DNA of 64,000 nucleotides from Pseudomonas sp. v388. Its GTDB lineage: Bacteria; Pseudomonadota; Gammaproteobacteria; Pseudomonadales; Pseudomonadaceae. The stretch's first letter is position 1, and the number at the start of each line of letters is the position of its first letter. Below, one piece after another: positions 48,196 to 58,889 of the stretch. The stretch covers positions 124,001 to 188,000 of the forward strand of contig NZ_RHQN01000006.1 in NCBI RefSeq assembly GCF_003935425.1, given 5' to 3'. The notes under the pieces were generated by a model that saw only the letters and a program-made list of their open reading frames with translations, was not told the DNA's origin and did not search any database. The translations under genes and the position numbers were made by a program.

Positions 48196-50451
48196 TTACG
48201 AACCCTTCAGTTTGCGCAGGTTGCCAATCACCGACGCCAGCGCGCGGTCGAACAGCAGGGCGTCGTCCAGAATGCGAATTGCACCACGGCGGAATTCGAC
48301 GGCCAGGCCCATGCGGGTCTTTTCCAGCACCTTCATGCCAGTGCGGTTGACGAATACATAGCGGCCGCTGGGCTCGACGATGGTGGTCAGCTTGCAGCGA
48401 AGCTTGTGGTCTTCGTCCTCGAGGATTTCGACCCAGCAGCCGACACGCAGCTTGTCGACCATCAGCAGACCCGGATCGTCCTCGGGCAGCTGCAATGACG
48501 GCTCGCTGAGCACCTGCTCATCCGGTCCGACCAGCACGATTTCTTCCACGACTGCCATCATCGCCGGCCCATGCTCGGTCTCGCCTTCGGGCGACGCAGC
48601 CGCACTGCGGATGTCTTCGCCCTGCCCGTCCTGCAACCGGGAAAAATGCTGGAACGCCTGGACATGCAACGATTCGAGCTGGCTGAAGAATTCACTGGTG
48701 GCGAACGGATCGAAGGCCGCGCTGGTCAGGCCGTCACGCAGCGCCTTGAGCAGGCCGGGAACCAGTTCGAGCAAGCGCTGACGGGCCTCAGGCTCATGAT
48801 GCAGCTCCACGCTCCAGATCAGGTCATCCACCGTATCGAGCCCGGCCTGCCATTCGGCAGACGCTTCGCCGTGCTTGAGACATGTCAGCAACAGCACCTT
48901 GCTCCAGGCTTCCTGCAACAGTCGAACCACTGCCTCGGGCAGGGTCTTGCCGAGCAGGCGCTGATTCAATTCCTGCTGCACCCGATGACGCGCCAGCTCA
49001 GCGCGGGCACGGCCTTCTTCGGCATCGCGGGTGCGCTGTTCGAGCAATTCGCTGCGCCGGCGCTCGTCACTGGTGAACGCCAGGAACTCCGCCAGCAGGT
49101 CCGAGAAGATCGCCGGGTCGTCGACGAAATCGTTGAGCAGGCGCTGCACGATCTGCTCGACGCGAACATACAGCGAATCGCGCTGATAATCGTCGCGCCC
49201 ACCCCAACCCAGCGCGGCCGTCGCAATTTCGTTTAGCAGGCGGCGCGCCGGGTGGCTGCCGCGACTGAAAAAGCTCTTGTCGAGCACTGCAACCTTGAGC
49301 ATCGGGATCTGCAGACGCCCGATCAACGCACGCAGCGAATGGGGAAGGTTGCGGTCATCGAGGATGAACTCGAACAGCATGGCGATCAGATTGATGACGT
49401 CTTCATCGCCGGCGCCAAAACTGCGGGACTTGCCGCTCTTGACGCTGACACGGGTCAGCAACTGTTCCAGCTGATTGCGCAGGTCGACGTCGTCTCCGGT
49501 TTCCTGGGACGGCACGTACTGCTGCAAATGCGAGAGCAGGCGCAGCAGATCCTTGCTGGAGATCGGCCGTACTTCGGCGTCGGGCTCATGACGAGGCGCA
49601 AGATTGCCACGCAACTGAAACAGCAATTCCTGCAAGGCCGAAAAGACTTCCATCACGCCCTTATCGAGCTTGTCGGCGGCGTCGGCCAGGGCCGGCTCCG
49701 ACAGTGCAGGGCCACGCGCCCTCGGGGCGGCGCGATCGGACGAGCGCCGCGCCGGCAACGCTTTGAGTTCGGGCAGGATGCCGGTCGCCACCAGCAACTG
49801 GTTGGCTTCGGCATAAAGATGATCGGTATTGGCCAGCACGTACTTCTCGAACAACTTGAGAATGATCAGCTTGACCTTGATCCCCACGCCAAGGCTGCGC
49901 CCGGCCTGCAGGAAGAAATTGCACAGCATCGCCGGCGCCACCGGATTACCGTCGTCGGTGATCGGCTGGGGAATCAGTTCATTGAGGCGCGTGGTCAACT
50001 GGCCGAGTGCGACGCTGTCGCGACTCATGACCTTGGCGACCATCGCATCGACGGCGACGGTTTTTTCAAGCTCGTCGTTATGCACCAGTTCCAGCTTGTC
50101 GAACGACACCGCAGTCGGAAGCACAGGCTCGGTGATCTGGTACTGACCCAGCGCCAGGAACGACTCGTAGAACTTGTCGAGAAAACCGCGTTCGATGCTT
50201 TTGCGCTTGAGCCGCAGGTCGCGCATGGCTTCGAAAAAGGTGTTCTGGTCCGAATTGCTGTGAGCGCGGTCGGCCATTTCGAACAGCGTGTCGTCGGCGT
50301 TATCGAACAGCGCCTGCAAGGCGTCCTTGAGCTGCTGGGCGGCCTTGTCCCGCACCTGGAGCAAGACGACGGGCAGTCGCGCCAATGGCGGCGTTGCTCC
50401 CTGCAAAGGAAGCGCCTTGCTCAACGGCACTACTTTCTCGTCGTTATGCAT
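48196..50451 (-). CDS. DUF1631 family protein
   Basis: A conserved Pseudomonas protein of 751 residues found between ampD and nadC; function unknown. The body is mostly helical and charged with an Arg/Glu-rich coiled stretch around residues 480-530 (RRSELLEQRTRDAEEGRARAE). The last 90 residues (VDKLRVGCWVEILEDEDHKL, then VFVNRTGMKVLEKTRMGLAVEF) look like a PilZ-type beta barrel, but without a clear RxxxR and D/NxSxxG pair. ATG 50451 is used, with AGGGGG just upstream. Confidence 0.85.
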   Translation of the reverse strand: MHNDEKVVPLSKALPLQGATPPLARLPVVLLQVRDKAAQQLKDALQALFDNADDTLFEMADRAHSNSDQNTFFEAMRDLRLKRKSIERGFLDKFYESFLALGQYQITEPVLPTAVSFDKLELVHNDELEKTVAVDAMVAKVMSRDSVALGQLTTRLNELIPQPITDDGNPVAPAMLCNFFLQAGRSLGVGIKVKLIILKLFEKYVLANTDHLYAEANQLLVATGILPELKALPARRSSDRAAPRARGPALSEPALADAADKLDKGVMEVFSALQELLFQLRGNLAPRHEPDAEVRPISSKDLLRLLSHLQQYVPSQETGDDVDLRNQLEQLLTRVSVKSGKSRSFGAGDEDVINLIAMLFEFILDDRNLPHSLRALIGRLQIPMLKVAVLDKSFFSRGSHPARRLLNEIATAALGWGGRDDYQRDSLYVRVEQIVQRLLNDFVDDPAIFSDLLAEFLAFTSDERRRSELLEQRTRDAEEGRARAELARHRVQQELNQRLLGKTLPEAVVRLLQEAWSKVLLLTCLKHGEASAEWQAGLDTVDDLIWSVELHHEPEARQRLLELVPGLLKALRDGLTSAAFDPFATSEFFSQLESLHVQAFQHFSRLQDGQGEDIRSAAASPEGETEHGPAMMAVVEEIVLVGPDEQVLSEPSLQLPEDDPGLLMVDKLRVGCWVEILEDEDHKLRCKLTTIVEPSGRYVFVNRTGMKVLEKTRMGLAVEFRRGAIRILDDALLFDRALASVIGNLRKLKGS

Positions 50452-50796
50452 CAAACCCCCTGACAGGAACTGCGTTAATCCCATCACCGGCGCGGTTTGT
50501 AACCCTCGCAAGTGAAGCGAACCCAGGTCATACGCTACGTCAAACCTATGACGTCAATTACAAGTCGGATTATCTTTCATAACTTGTAGTAGACGCCAGC
50601 GAAGTCTTCACGGTTGGTCGAGAAGGCGTATGCCGGGAAATGTGCTGAGATAGACAGCGGAAATGGCATTCCATCGCACGCCCTCTCGCAAAACCGACCA
50701 ACTGCATGTCTCGGCTGCAATACTGTGGGCCGAGCGCGGGTACGTAACGAAGGTGCGGTGCCTTATACTCGGCAGACTTTGTTAGTGGAGGCCGAT
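50452..50796. other. 345-base intergenic region upstream of nadC
   Basis: Separates the divergent DUF1631 gene and nadC. I see no coding frame. TATACT at 50764-50769 is a candidate nadC -10, and TACAAGT/ACTTGTA (50559-50565 and 50582-50588) is an inverted repeat with a 16-base spacer nearer the DUF1631 gene. GGAG precedes the nadC ATG. Confidence 0.5.
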
Positions 50797-51645
50797 ATGC
50801 CGAATTTACGACTCGCTGCCCTGACAGCAGAAATCGAAGCCAACGTGCGTCGCGCGCTGCTTGAAGATGTCGGCAGCGGGGACATCACCGCGCAACTGAT
50901 TCCTGCGGAACGACTGGCCAAGGCCACCATCATTTCCCGCGACGCTGCCGTCATCGCAGGCACGGCCTGGGTCGACGCGGTCTTCCGCCAGCTCGACCCG
51001 CGAGTAGCCGTGCACTGGCAGGTGGCCGATGGCGACCGTGTCAATCCTGACCAGGCGTTATTTCATCTCGAAGGCCCTGCCCGTTCCCTGTTGACCGGCG
51101 AGCGCAGCGCGCTGAATTTCCTGCAGATGCTGTCGGGCGTCGCCACTCGGGCACGGTATTTCGCCGATATGGTGGACGGCACTCAGGTGCACCTGCTCGA
51201 CACCCGCAAAACCCTGCCCGGCCTGCGTCTTGCGCAAAAATACGCGGTGACGTGCGGCGGCTGCCATAACCACCGAATCGGTCTCTACGATGCGTTCCTG
51301 ATCAAGGAAAACCATATCGCCGCTTGTGGCGGGATCGCTCAGGCCGTCGAAGCCGCGCACAGGATCGCTCCCGGCAAGCCGGTGGAGGTCGAGGTCGAGA
51401 ACCTCGCCGAACTCAAGCTGGCGCTGGACGCCGGAGCCGACATCATCATGCTCGACGAGCTGAGCCTGGATGACATGCGCGAAGCGGTGCGCCTGACCGC
51501 CGGACGCGCCAAACTCGAAGCCAGTGGCGGGATCAACGACGACACGCTCAGGGTCATCGCCGAAACCGGCGTGGATTACATCTCCATTGGCGCAATGACC
51601 AAGGACGTCAAGGCAGTCGACCTTTCCATGCGCCTGAGCATCTGA
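50797..51645 (+). CDS. nadC: nicotinate-nucleotide pyrophosphorylase (quinolinate phosphoribosyltransferase)
   Basis: Type II phosphoribosyltransferase of 282 residues that joins quinolinate to PRPP with decarboxylation in de novo NAD synthesis. Family signatures: [14 protein letters not shown] at the start, [19 protein letters not shown] and [21 protein letters not shown] in the active site, [10 protein letters not shown] and EASGGIN. ATG 50797 with GGAG is chosen; the frame is open 61 codons further without family sequence. Confidence 0.97.
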   Translation: MPNLRLAALTAEIEANVRRALLEDVGSGDITAQLIPAERLAKATIISRDAAVIAGTAWVDAVFRQLDPRVAVHWQVADGDRVNPDQALFHLEGPARSLLTGERSALNFLQMLSGVATRARYFADMVDGTQVHLLDTRKTLPGLRLAQKYAVTCGGCHNHRIGLYDAFLIKENHIAACGGIAQAVEAAHRIAPGKPVEVEVENLAELKLALDAGADIIMLDELSLDDMREAVRLTAGRAKLEASGGINDDTLRVIAETGVDYISIGAMTKDVKAVDLSMRLSI

Positions 51646-51683
51646 TTACCGACACCACGACTCACTTACCGAGGGGAACGGTC

Positions 51684-52772
51684 TTGGAACACTGGTTTGT
51701 AATGAACGCCGGCAAGCAGCTGGGCCCGATGGACGCAGCGGCGGCTCGGCTGATCGCCCGCGAGGCGCCGGGCGCGTGGTGCTGGAAGCAAGGCATGGCC
51801 GACTGGCTGCCTATCTATCAGGTCGCTGAAGTACGGGCCGTGAAAAAAGACGGCGTCACGCCGTTCCCCGACCCGACGCCGGACATGATCCAGCCCAGGC
51901 CGTCGTCCTTGCCCGCACAGGCTGCGCCGACGTCCTCTTCGGCTCCCGCGCAAAATCCTGCCCCGTTGCGCCGCCCGTCGTTTACAGCCGACCCGAACGC
52001 TTCCGGCGGCTACGGCTCGTCCCAGACCACCGAGGGCGTCGACTTCAAGCTCTACGGCACGGAAACGCAGTTCGTGGAGCTGGAACTGGACCGGGGTGAA
52101 AGCGCCGTCGCCGAGGCCGGCGCCATGATGTACAAAACCTGTGATGTGCAGATGGAGACCCTGTTTGGCGATGGCAGCCAGCAGTCGTCGGGCCTGCTGG
52201 GTTCACTGCTCGGCGCCGGCAAGCGTTTGTTGACCGGAGAGAGCCTGTTCACCACAGTGTTTTCCCAGCAGGGTTCCGGCAAGGGCCGTGTCGCCTTCGC
52301 AGCGCCCTACCCCGGCACCATCCTGCCGCTGAACCTGCGCGACTTCGGCGGCAAGCTGGTCTGTCAGAAGGACAGCTTTCTTGCGGGTGCCAAAGGGGTC
52401 GCCATTGGCATTCAGTTTCAGAAGAAGATCCTGACCGGCCTGTTCGGCGGCGAGGGCTTCGTGCTGCAAAAGCTTGAGGGCGACGGCTGGGTGTTCGTTC
52501 ATATGGGCGGAACCGTTCGCAAGATCGATCTGGCGCCGGGCGAAGCGCTTGACGTTGACACCGGCTGTCTGGCCGCGATGACCCAGACTGTCGACTATGA
52601 CATCCGGATGGTGGGCGGCGGCATCAAGTCGATGTTGTTCGGCGGCGAAGGTGTGTTTTTCGCCCGCCTGACCGGACCCGGCACCGTCTGGCTGCAAAGC
52701 CTGCCGTTTTCCCGCCTGGCCGGGCGCATGCTGGCGGCGAGTCCTGCCGGCGTCGCCCGAAGCGAGCGTTGA
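51684..52772 (+). CDS. GYF_2-domain and AIM24/TIGR00266-domain protein
   Basis: A 362-residue cytosolic protein of unknown biochemical role. Residues 3-55 form a GYF_2-like module (HWFVMNAGKQLGPM, then WCWKQGMADWLPI). A Pro/Ser/Ala linker runs to about 110, then an AIM24/TIGR00266 beta-helix-like domain (FKLYGTETQFVELELDRGE and VDTGCLAAMTQTVDYDIR). Translation probably starts at TTG 51684, seven bases after GAGGGG; starting at ATG 51702 would delete the first GYF strand. Placed just before a TerF-like gene on the same strand, suggesting it belongs to the Ter locus. Confidence 0.85.
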   Translation: MEHWFVMNAGKQLGPMDAAAARLIAREAPGAWCWKQGMADWLPIYQVAEVRAVKKDGVTPFPDPTPDMIQPRPSSLPAQAAPTSSSAPAQNPAPLRRPSFTADPNASGGYGSSQTTEGVDFKLYGTETQFVELELDRGESAVAEAGAMMYKTCDVQMETLFGDGSQQSSGLLGSLLGAGKRLLTGESLFTTVFSQQGSGKGRVAFAAPYPGTILPLNLRDFGGKLVCQKDSFLAGAKGVAIGIQFQKKILTGLFGGEGFVLQKLEGDGWVFVHMGGTVRKIDLAPGEALDVDTGCLAAMTQTVDYDIRMVGGGIKSMLFGGEGVFFARLTGPGTVWLQSLPFSRLAGRMLAASPAGVARSER

Positions 52773-52826
52773 TCGAACCTGACGTTTTCAGTTGCTGATG
52801 ATTGCTCACATTCCCAAGGAAGACCC

Positions 52827-54068
52827 ATGCAGATTGCTCAAGGCCAACGCATCCCACTCTCCACGCTGCTTCAGGGCTCGGAGCTGACGCTGTCCATCGG
52901 CATCCAGTCGCCTCATGAGATCGATTTCGTGTGCTTCGGCGTGGATGCCCAGGGCAAGCTGTCGGATGATCGGTACATGGTCTTTTTCAACCAGCCGGCC
53001 AGCCCTTGCGGCAGCGTCAGGCAGTCCGATGGCGGCGAGTTCCACCTGGCACTGGCAGGTCTTCCCGCCTCTATCGACAGGCTGGTGTTCACCGCCTCCA
53101 TCGATGGCCCCGGCGTGATGAGCGACATTCGGGCGAGCCACTTCGCCATCAAGGATGCATCCGGCCGTGAAGCGGCTCGCTGTGACTTTTCCGGCGCGAC
53201 CTTCGCGGCAGAGAAGGCGATCATGGTTGCCGATATCTACCGCAAGAACGGCGAATGGCGTCTGGCGTCGAACCTGCAGGGCTACAACGCCGGGCTGGAC
53301 GCGCTGGTGGTGCATTTCGGCGGCGAGATTGCCGATGCGCCGCCACCGCCTGCGGCACCGGCCAGGATTTCCCTGGAGAAGAAAATCGCCGCCGCAGCGC
53401 CGCAACTCGTCAGCCTCGCCAAGAAAGCCCAGATCAGCCTGGAAAAAGCCAAACTGACCGACACCAAGGCGCGGGTCGGCCTGGTGCTCGACGCCTCTGG
53501 CTCCATGAATGCGCAATATACACGCGGCCATGTGCAGGAAGTCGTCAATCGCCTGCTGCCGCTGGCGGTGCATTTCGACGACGACGGCGCGCTGGACTGC
53601 TGGGCGTTCGGCGCCAAGCCCCAGCAGTTGTCGCCGGTGACCCTGAGCAACTTCAAGGACTATATCGCTACGGATCACGGCGGCTGGAAAAAGTGGGAGT
53701 TGGGAGCAAGGGTCAACGATGAGCCCAAGACCATGCGCATGGTCATCGACTACTACAAGCAGTCGGGCGACAAGACGCCGGTCTACATCCTGTTCATCAG
53801 CGATGGCGGCGTGCATGAAAACAGCAAGATCACCAAACTCATGATCGAAGCTGCGCGCCTGCCGATCTTCTGGCAGTTCGTGGGCCTGGGCGGACGCGGC
53901 TACGGCATCCTGGAGAAACTGGACGACATGGATGGCCGCGTGGTCGACAACTGCAACTTCTTCGCCCTGGACCGCCTCGACGAAATTCCGGAAGAGAAAC
54001 TCTACGACCTGCTGATGGAAGAGTTTCCGGACTGGCTCAAGGCGGCGAAAACGGCCGGGATTCTCTGA
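52827..54068 (+). CDS. terF: TerF-like protein: TerD domain plus von Willebrand factor A domain
   Basis: A 413-residue protein of the tellurium-resistance family. Residues 1-170 are TerD-like, though the usual DLDAS metal-binding motif is replaced by EIDFVCFGV. A Pro/Ala hinge and three short (I/V)SLxK repeats (181-207) lead into a VWA domain with the MIDAS motif DASGSM at 222-227 and FISDGGVHEN further on. VWA domains bind metal-dependent protein ligands, so it may be a scaffold or sensor. It faces the terD genes across a terminator, separate from the main ter operon. Confidence 0.9.
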   Translation: MQIAQGQRIPLSTLLQGSELTLSIGIQSPHEIDFVCFGVDAQGKLSDDRYMVFFNQPASPCGSVRQSDGGEFHLALAGLPASIDRLVFTASIDGPGVMSDIRASHFAIKDASGREAARCDFSGATFAAEKAIMVADIYRKNGEWRLASNLQGYNAGLDALVVHFGGEIADAPPPPAAPARISLEKKIAAAAPQLVSLAKKAQISLEKAKLTDTKARVGLVLDASGSMNAQYTRGHVQEVVNRLLPLAVHFDDDGALDCWAFGAKPQQLSPVTLSNFKDYIATDHGGWKKWELGARVNDEPKTMRMVIDYYKQSGDKTPVYILFISDGGVHENSKITKLMIEAARLPIFWQFVGLGGRGYGILEKLDDMDGRVVDNCNFFALDRLDEIPEEKLYDLLMEEFPDWLKAAKTAGIL

Positions 54069-54072
54069 CGGC

Positions 54073-54173
54073 AGGAGCGGACCTGTCCGCGAAAGCGGCA
54101 TTCCAGACAATACACCTGGTACGGCTTTGCAGACCTGTTCGCGGACAAGCGGAGCGCCGCCCGGTCCGCCCCA
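54073..54173. repeat. asymmetric REPIN with the 15-base insertion, after terF
   Basis: Left arm AGGAGCGGACCTGTCCGCGAA (54073-54093) pairs with TTCGCGGACAAG (54138-54149) and TCCGCCCCA (54165-54173). Between these halves lies CGGAGCGCCGCCCGG, identical to the insertion of the 38.6-kb element. It starts five bases past the terF stop. Confidence 0.8.
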
Positions 54174-54191
54174 CCGGCAGAGACCGCCAAT

Positions 54192-54224
54192 AAAAAACCC
54201 CCGCCATCACTGGCGGGGGTTTTT
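54192..54224. terminator. bidirectional intrinsic terminator between terF and terD
   Basis: AAAAAACCCCCGCCA, loop TCAC, TGGCGGGGGTTTTT: a ten-base-pair GC-rich stem flanked by an A-run on one side and a T-run on the other, so it stops transcripts from both convergent strands. It ends the minus-strand ter operon 18 bases after the last terD stop and also terF. Confidence 0.95.
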
Positions 54225-54242
54225 GCTGGGTGCCGTTCGGGT

Positions 54243-54821
54243 TTAGCCGATCGAGACGCCGTGTGCTTCTGCCAATGGCTTGAGGCCGCCGGCAAAGCCC
54301 TGGCCGATGGCCTTGAACTTGAACTCTTCGCCGTTGCGATACAGCTCGCCGAAGATCATTGCGGTTTCGGTCGATGCATCTTCCGACAGGTCGTAACGCG
54401 CGATTTCCTTGCCGTCAGCCTTGTTCACAACGCGGATGTAAGCGTTGGAAACCTGACCGAAGCTTTGCTTGCGCTCGTCGGCGGAGTGGATGGTCACGGC
54501 GAAAACCAGCTTCTTCACAGCAGCAGCCAGACCGGTCAGCTTGACGTTGACCGACTCGTCGTCGCCTTCGCCCGCGCCGGAGCGGTTGTCGCCCAAGTGC
54601 TCGACCGAACCGTCGGCCGATTTCTTGTTGTTGTAGAAAATGAAGCTGTTGTCGTCCAGAACCTTGCCGTTTTCACCAACGATGAAAATGGAAGCGTCCA
54701 GGTCGAACTCGGTGCCGTCAGTGACGCGCGGATCCCAGCCCAGGCCAACGGTGATTTCCGTCAGGCCAGGTGCTTCCTTGGACAGGGAAACGTTGCCGCC
54801 TTTACTCAGACTTACAGCCAT
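54243..54821 (-). CDS. terD: TerD family protein (first of two adjacent copies)
   Basis: Calcium-binding TerD-domain protein of 192 residues. It has the N-terminal [17 protein letters not shown] motif, the metal-binding sequence [11 protein letters not shown], and [17 protein letters not shown], the acidic loop that coordinates Ca in TerD structures. [20 protein letters not shown] and [15 protein letters not shown] close the fold. It is the last gene of the ter operon, 36 bases after its near-duplicate; TerE is an alternative name. Cytosolic, no signal peptide. Confidence 0.93.
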   Translation of the reverse strand: MAVSLSKGGNVSLSKEAPGLTEITVGLGWDPRVTDGTEFDLDASIFIVGENGKVLDDNSFIFYNNKKSADGSVEHLGDNRSGAGEGDDESVNVKLTGLAAAVKKLVFAVTIHSADERKQSFGQVSNAYIRVVNKADGKEIARYDLSEDASTETAMIFGELYRNGEEFKFKAIGQGFAGGLKPLAEAHGVSIG

Positions 54822-54857
54822 GTGCGTAATCCTTCTCGAAAATGGGTGGGGTACGAA

Positions 54858-55433
54858 TCAGAAATTCATACCGTGAGCGTTGGCTACAGCCTTCAAGCCA
54901 CCTGCATAGCCCTGGCCTACGGCGCGGAATTTCCACTCGCTGCCATTGCGGTACAGCTCGGCGAAGATCATCGCGGTTTCGGTCGAAGCGTCTTCAGCCA
55001 GATCGTAACGGACGATTTCCGAACCGGACTTCTCATTCATCACGCGGATGAACGAACCGCCCACCTGACCGAAGTTCTGCTTGCGAGAATCGGCATCGTG
55101 AATGGTCACGACGAATACGACTTTCTCGACATCCGCAGGAACACGGGTCAGGTCAACCTTGATCACCTCATCGTCGCCGTCGCCAGCGCCGGTGCGGTTG
55201 TCGCCGGTGTGCTCGACCGAACCGTCGAGGCTCTTGAGCTGGTTGTAGAAAATGAAATCAGCTTCGCTACGGACTTTACCGCTAGCGTTCAGCAGGAATG
55301 CGCTGGCATCCAGGTCGAACTCCTGGCCGTCAGTGGCACGCGGGTCCCAGCCGAGGCCGATGAGGACATTGGTCAAGGTCGGGTCGGTTTTCGACAGCGA
55401 AAGGTTGCCACCTTTTTGCAGAGTCAAAGCCAT
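54858..55433 (-). CDS. terD: TerD family protein (second adjacent copy)
   Basis: TerD-domain protein of 191 residues, a tandem paralogue of the next gene. The Ca-binding motifs are intact ([11 protein letters not shown] and [17 protein letters not shown]), as are [29 protein letters not shown] near the end. The two copies differ mainly in surface strands, so the duplication is old. It lies 28 bases after terC. The role in tellurite, phage or membrane stress is inferred from the family. Confidence 0.93.
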   Translation of the reverse strand: MALTLQKGGNLSLSKTDPTLTNVLIGLGWDPRATDGQEFDLDASAFLLNASGKVRSEADFIFYNQLKSLDGSVEHTGDNRTGAGDGDDEVIKVDLTRVPADVEKVVFVVTIHDADSRKQNFGQVGGSFIRVMNEKSGSEIVRYDLAEDASTETAMIFAELYRNGSEWKFRAVGQGYAGGLKAVANAHGMNF

Positions 55434-55461
55434 GATTCGTTAATCTCCTTTATCCAGTGTT

Positions 55462-56496
55462 TTACGCTTTTTCTTCAGCCGACTCTTCCTTTCCCGGGAA
55501 GAGCAGGCTGGCGATGATGCCGATCGCCAGTACTACCACAACGACCAGCAGGCTCGCATTGGCGCTGATGTTGTAGCCGTGATGGAAGATGTGGTCAGTC
55601 GCATTCAGGCCCAGCTTGATGGCGATGAAGAACAACAGCGCGATGACCGCTTTTTCCAGGTGAACCAGGTAGCGCTTCAGTGCTTCAAGCACGAAGTACA
55701 GAGTACGCAGGCCCAGGATGGCGAACAGCATGGCCGAGAACACGATCAGCGGCTCGCGGCTCACGGCGATGATGGCCGGAACGGAGTCGAAGGCGAACAG
55801 CACGTCGGAAATCTCGGCGACGACCAGGCAGAGGAACAGCGGGGTCGCGAACAGCGCGCCTTTGGCAGCCAGGCTGATGCCGGCGTTCTCAGGCTTCTTC
55901 ACTTCTTCTTCGAGGACCGAGCGGCGCACGAAGAACGCGCTACCGTGCAGCTTCGGCCAGACCGGGAACAGCTTCTTGGCGAAGCGATACGCCATGTGCT
56001 GGGAGTAATCGATTTCCTCGTCATCGTCATCACCGGCGCGCAGCATCATGATGGCGGTCCAGGCGACGATGATCGCGAACACCACTTCGACCCACGGGCC
56101 CAGAGCCAGCAGGCCGGTGCCGATGGCGACGAAGATGCCGCGGAACACGATGGCGCCGATGATGCCCCAGTACAGAACGCGGTGGCGCAGGCCATCCGGA
56201 ATCTTGAACCAGGTGAACAGAGCCATGAACACGAACAGGTTGTCGACGCTCAGTACTTTCTCGAGGGCATAACCGGTTACGAACAGGGTGGCGACTTCAG
56301 AGCCGTGCTGCACGTACAGGAAGCCGGCGAAGGCCAGCGAGATGGCAACCCAGAAAATCGACCAGGCAGACGCTTGCGCGAGCGTGATCGGCTTGTTCCC
56401 GCGGTGGGAGAACATGTCGATGGCCATGGCCACAACGGCCAGGCCGATGAAGACGGCCATGGTGAGTGGAGGGAAGCCAATAGCGGTGCTTTCCAT
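55462..56496 (-). CDS. terC: TerC family integral membrane protein
   Basis: Membrane protein of 344 residues with about eight or nine helices. The conserved acidic residues expected to handle metal are present: KVLSVDNLFVFMALF, and LLFAFDSVPAIIAVSREP (written here in two parts around Asp). Relatives of the TerC/Alx group export Mn, and TerC interacts with TerB, linking cytosolic Ter proteins to the membrane. The acidic loop GDDDDEEIDYS is cytosolic or periplasmic. It follows terB by 27 bases. Confidence 0.95.
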   Translation of the reverse strand: MESTAIGFPPLTMAVFIGLAVVAMAIDMFSHRGNKPITLAQASAWSIFWVAISLAFAGFLYVQHGSEVATLFVTGYALEKVLSVDNLFVFMALFTWFKIPDGLRHRVLYWGIIGAIVFRGIFVAIGTGLLALGPWVEVVFAIIVAWTAIMMLRAGDDDDEEIDYSQHMAYRFAKKLFPVWPKLHGSAFFVRRSVLEEEVKKPENAGISLAAKGALFATPLFLCLVVAEISDVLFAFDSVPAIIAVSREPLIVFSAMLFAILGLRTLYFVLEALKRYLVHLEKAVIALLFFIAIKLGLNATDHIFHHGYNISANASLLVVVVVLAIGIIASLLFPGKEESAEEKA

Positions 56497-56523
56497 TTAA
56501 CTGCGTTCCTCAGGGGATAAAAG

Positions 56524-56973
56524 TTACAGGTCGAAATCGGATGGAGTCAGGCCAAGCTCACGGCAGATCAGGCGGCAGACTTCCCGCTCTTTCTCGTCGA
56601 AGCTGCCATCTGCGCCACCGATGGCACAGCAGACACGCACCAGCAGGCGGGCGGCGTCTTCTTTGTTCTTGATCTTGCCAATGGTTTTCAACGCTTCGGC
56701 ACGGCCGATTTCCACGTCGAACTCGAACTTGGCGCATGCGTCCTGGAACGCCTGGATGACAACCTTCATGTCGAAGGCCTTCAGTTCCTGGGAGTTCTGG
56801 ATGAAGCCGGCCATTTTCTGTTTTTCACTGGAGCTGATATCGCCATCCGCCGCAGAGACCAGGGCACAACCCGAGACCACGGCGTCCATGAACTCGCGGT
56901 TCTTGAACTTGGAGACTTCAGAAGCGAGCTTGTCGCGCGCCGCAGTTGCGTTCGTTTTCAGCCAGTCCAGCAT
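56524..56973 (-). CDS. terB: TerB tellurite resistance protein
   Basis: Helical TerB-domain protein of 149 residues. Two acidic metal-binding repeats are seen: VSAADGDISSSEKQKM and IGGADGSFDEKEREVCRLICRELGL, and a middle DVEIGRAEALKTIGKI. ATG 56973 follows GGGGG; the frame is open 43 codons further but without family sequence. TerB is thought to bridge TerC and other Ter proteins. Confidence 0.94.
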   Translation of the reverse strand: MLDWLKTNATAARDKLASEVSKFKNREFMDAVVSGCALVSAADGDISSSEKQKMAGFIQNSQELKAFDMKVVIQAFQDACAKFEFDVEIGRAEALKTIGKIKNKEDAARLLVRVCCAIGGADGSFDEKEREVCRLICRELGLTPSDFDL

Positions 56974-57025
56974 TTCAATCCCCCGTGAGGCGGCAAGGCC
57001 AGCCTCAGACAATATCATCGTTTGT

Positions 57026-58248
<1,223 letters not shown>

Positions 58249-58252
<4 letters not shown>

Positions 58253-58842
58253 CCGCGCACGGCTCCAATGGCCAGGTCGACCAGATCGTCAGCGGTACGG
58301 CCATTGGTGGCCTGACCGACAGCGGTGAAGTCCCAGCCGCTTGCGGTGCGCGACAGGTACGACATGACCACGCCAGTGTGCTGGCCTTTCTCGGACAGGT
58401 CGAAGCGGCCCAACTCGTTGCGGCTGCCCAGATCGACGATACGGCAATAGGCGTTGGCGACTTTTTCGAAGTTCTGGCCGGTGAACGAGTTCACGGTGAA
58501 GACCAGGTATTTCACGGTAGCCGGCAGGCGCTCCAGATCGACGCTGATGGTTTCGTCGTCGCCTGCGCCTTCGCCGGTACGGTTGTCGCCGGAGTGCTGA
58601 ATGGCACCATCACGCGATTGCAGCTGGCGGAACCAGACCAGATCCAGCGGCTTCTTGTCGGCGTCGAGCATGATGCAGGAGGCATCGAGGTCGATGTCAC
58701 CACCGCCGCCGCCCAATAGTTTGCCGAAGAAACCGCTGGCTTTCTCAGGATCCCATCCCAGGCCCATGCTGACTTTCTTAAGGCCGGTACCAGCGGTTTT
58801 CTCGAGGGAAATCGTCTGGTTTTTTGCCAAAGTGAGTGCCAT
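58249..58842 (-). CDS. terZ: TerZ-like TerD family protein
   Basis: TerD-domain protein of 197 residues with NQTISLEKTAGTGLKKVSMGLGWDP, then a glycine-rich insertion (KLLGGGGGDIDLDASCIML) before the metal-binding DLDAS, and GDNRTGEGAGDDETISVDL as the Ca-binding loop. The insertion and the ending GQATNGRTADDLVDLA fit TerZ rather than TerD/E. ATG 58842 follows GGAG by six bases; a second ATG four codons earlier is less well placed. Confidence 0.9.
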
Positions 58843-58889
58843 TTTTCGCTCCATGTGAACTACGGAATTCGGATAAAAGTGTTACAGCC

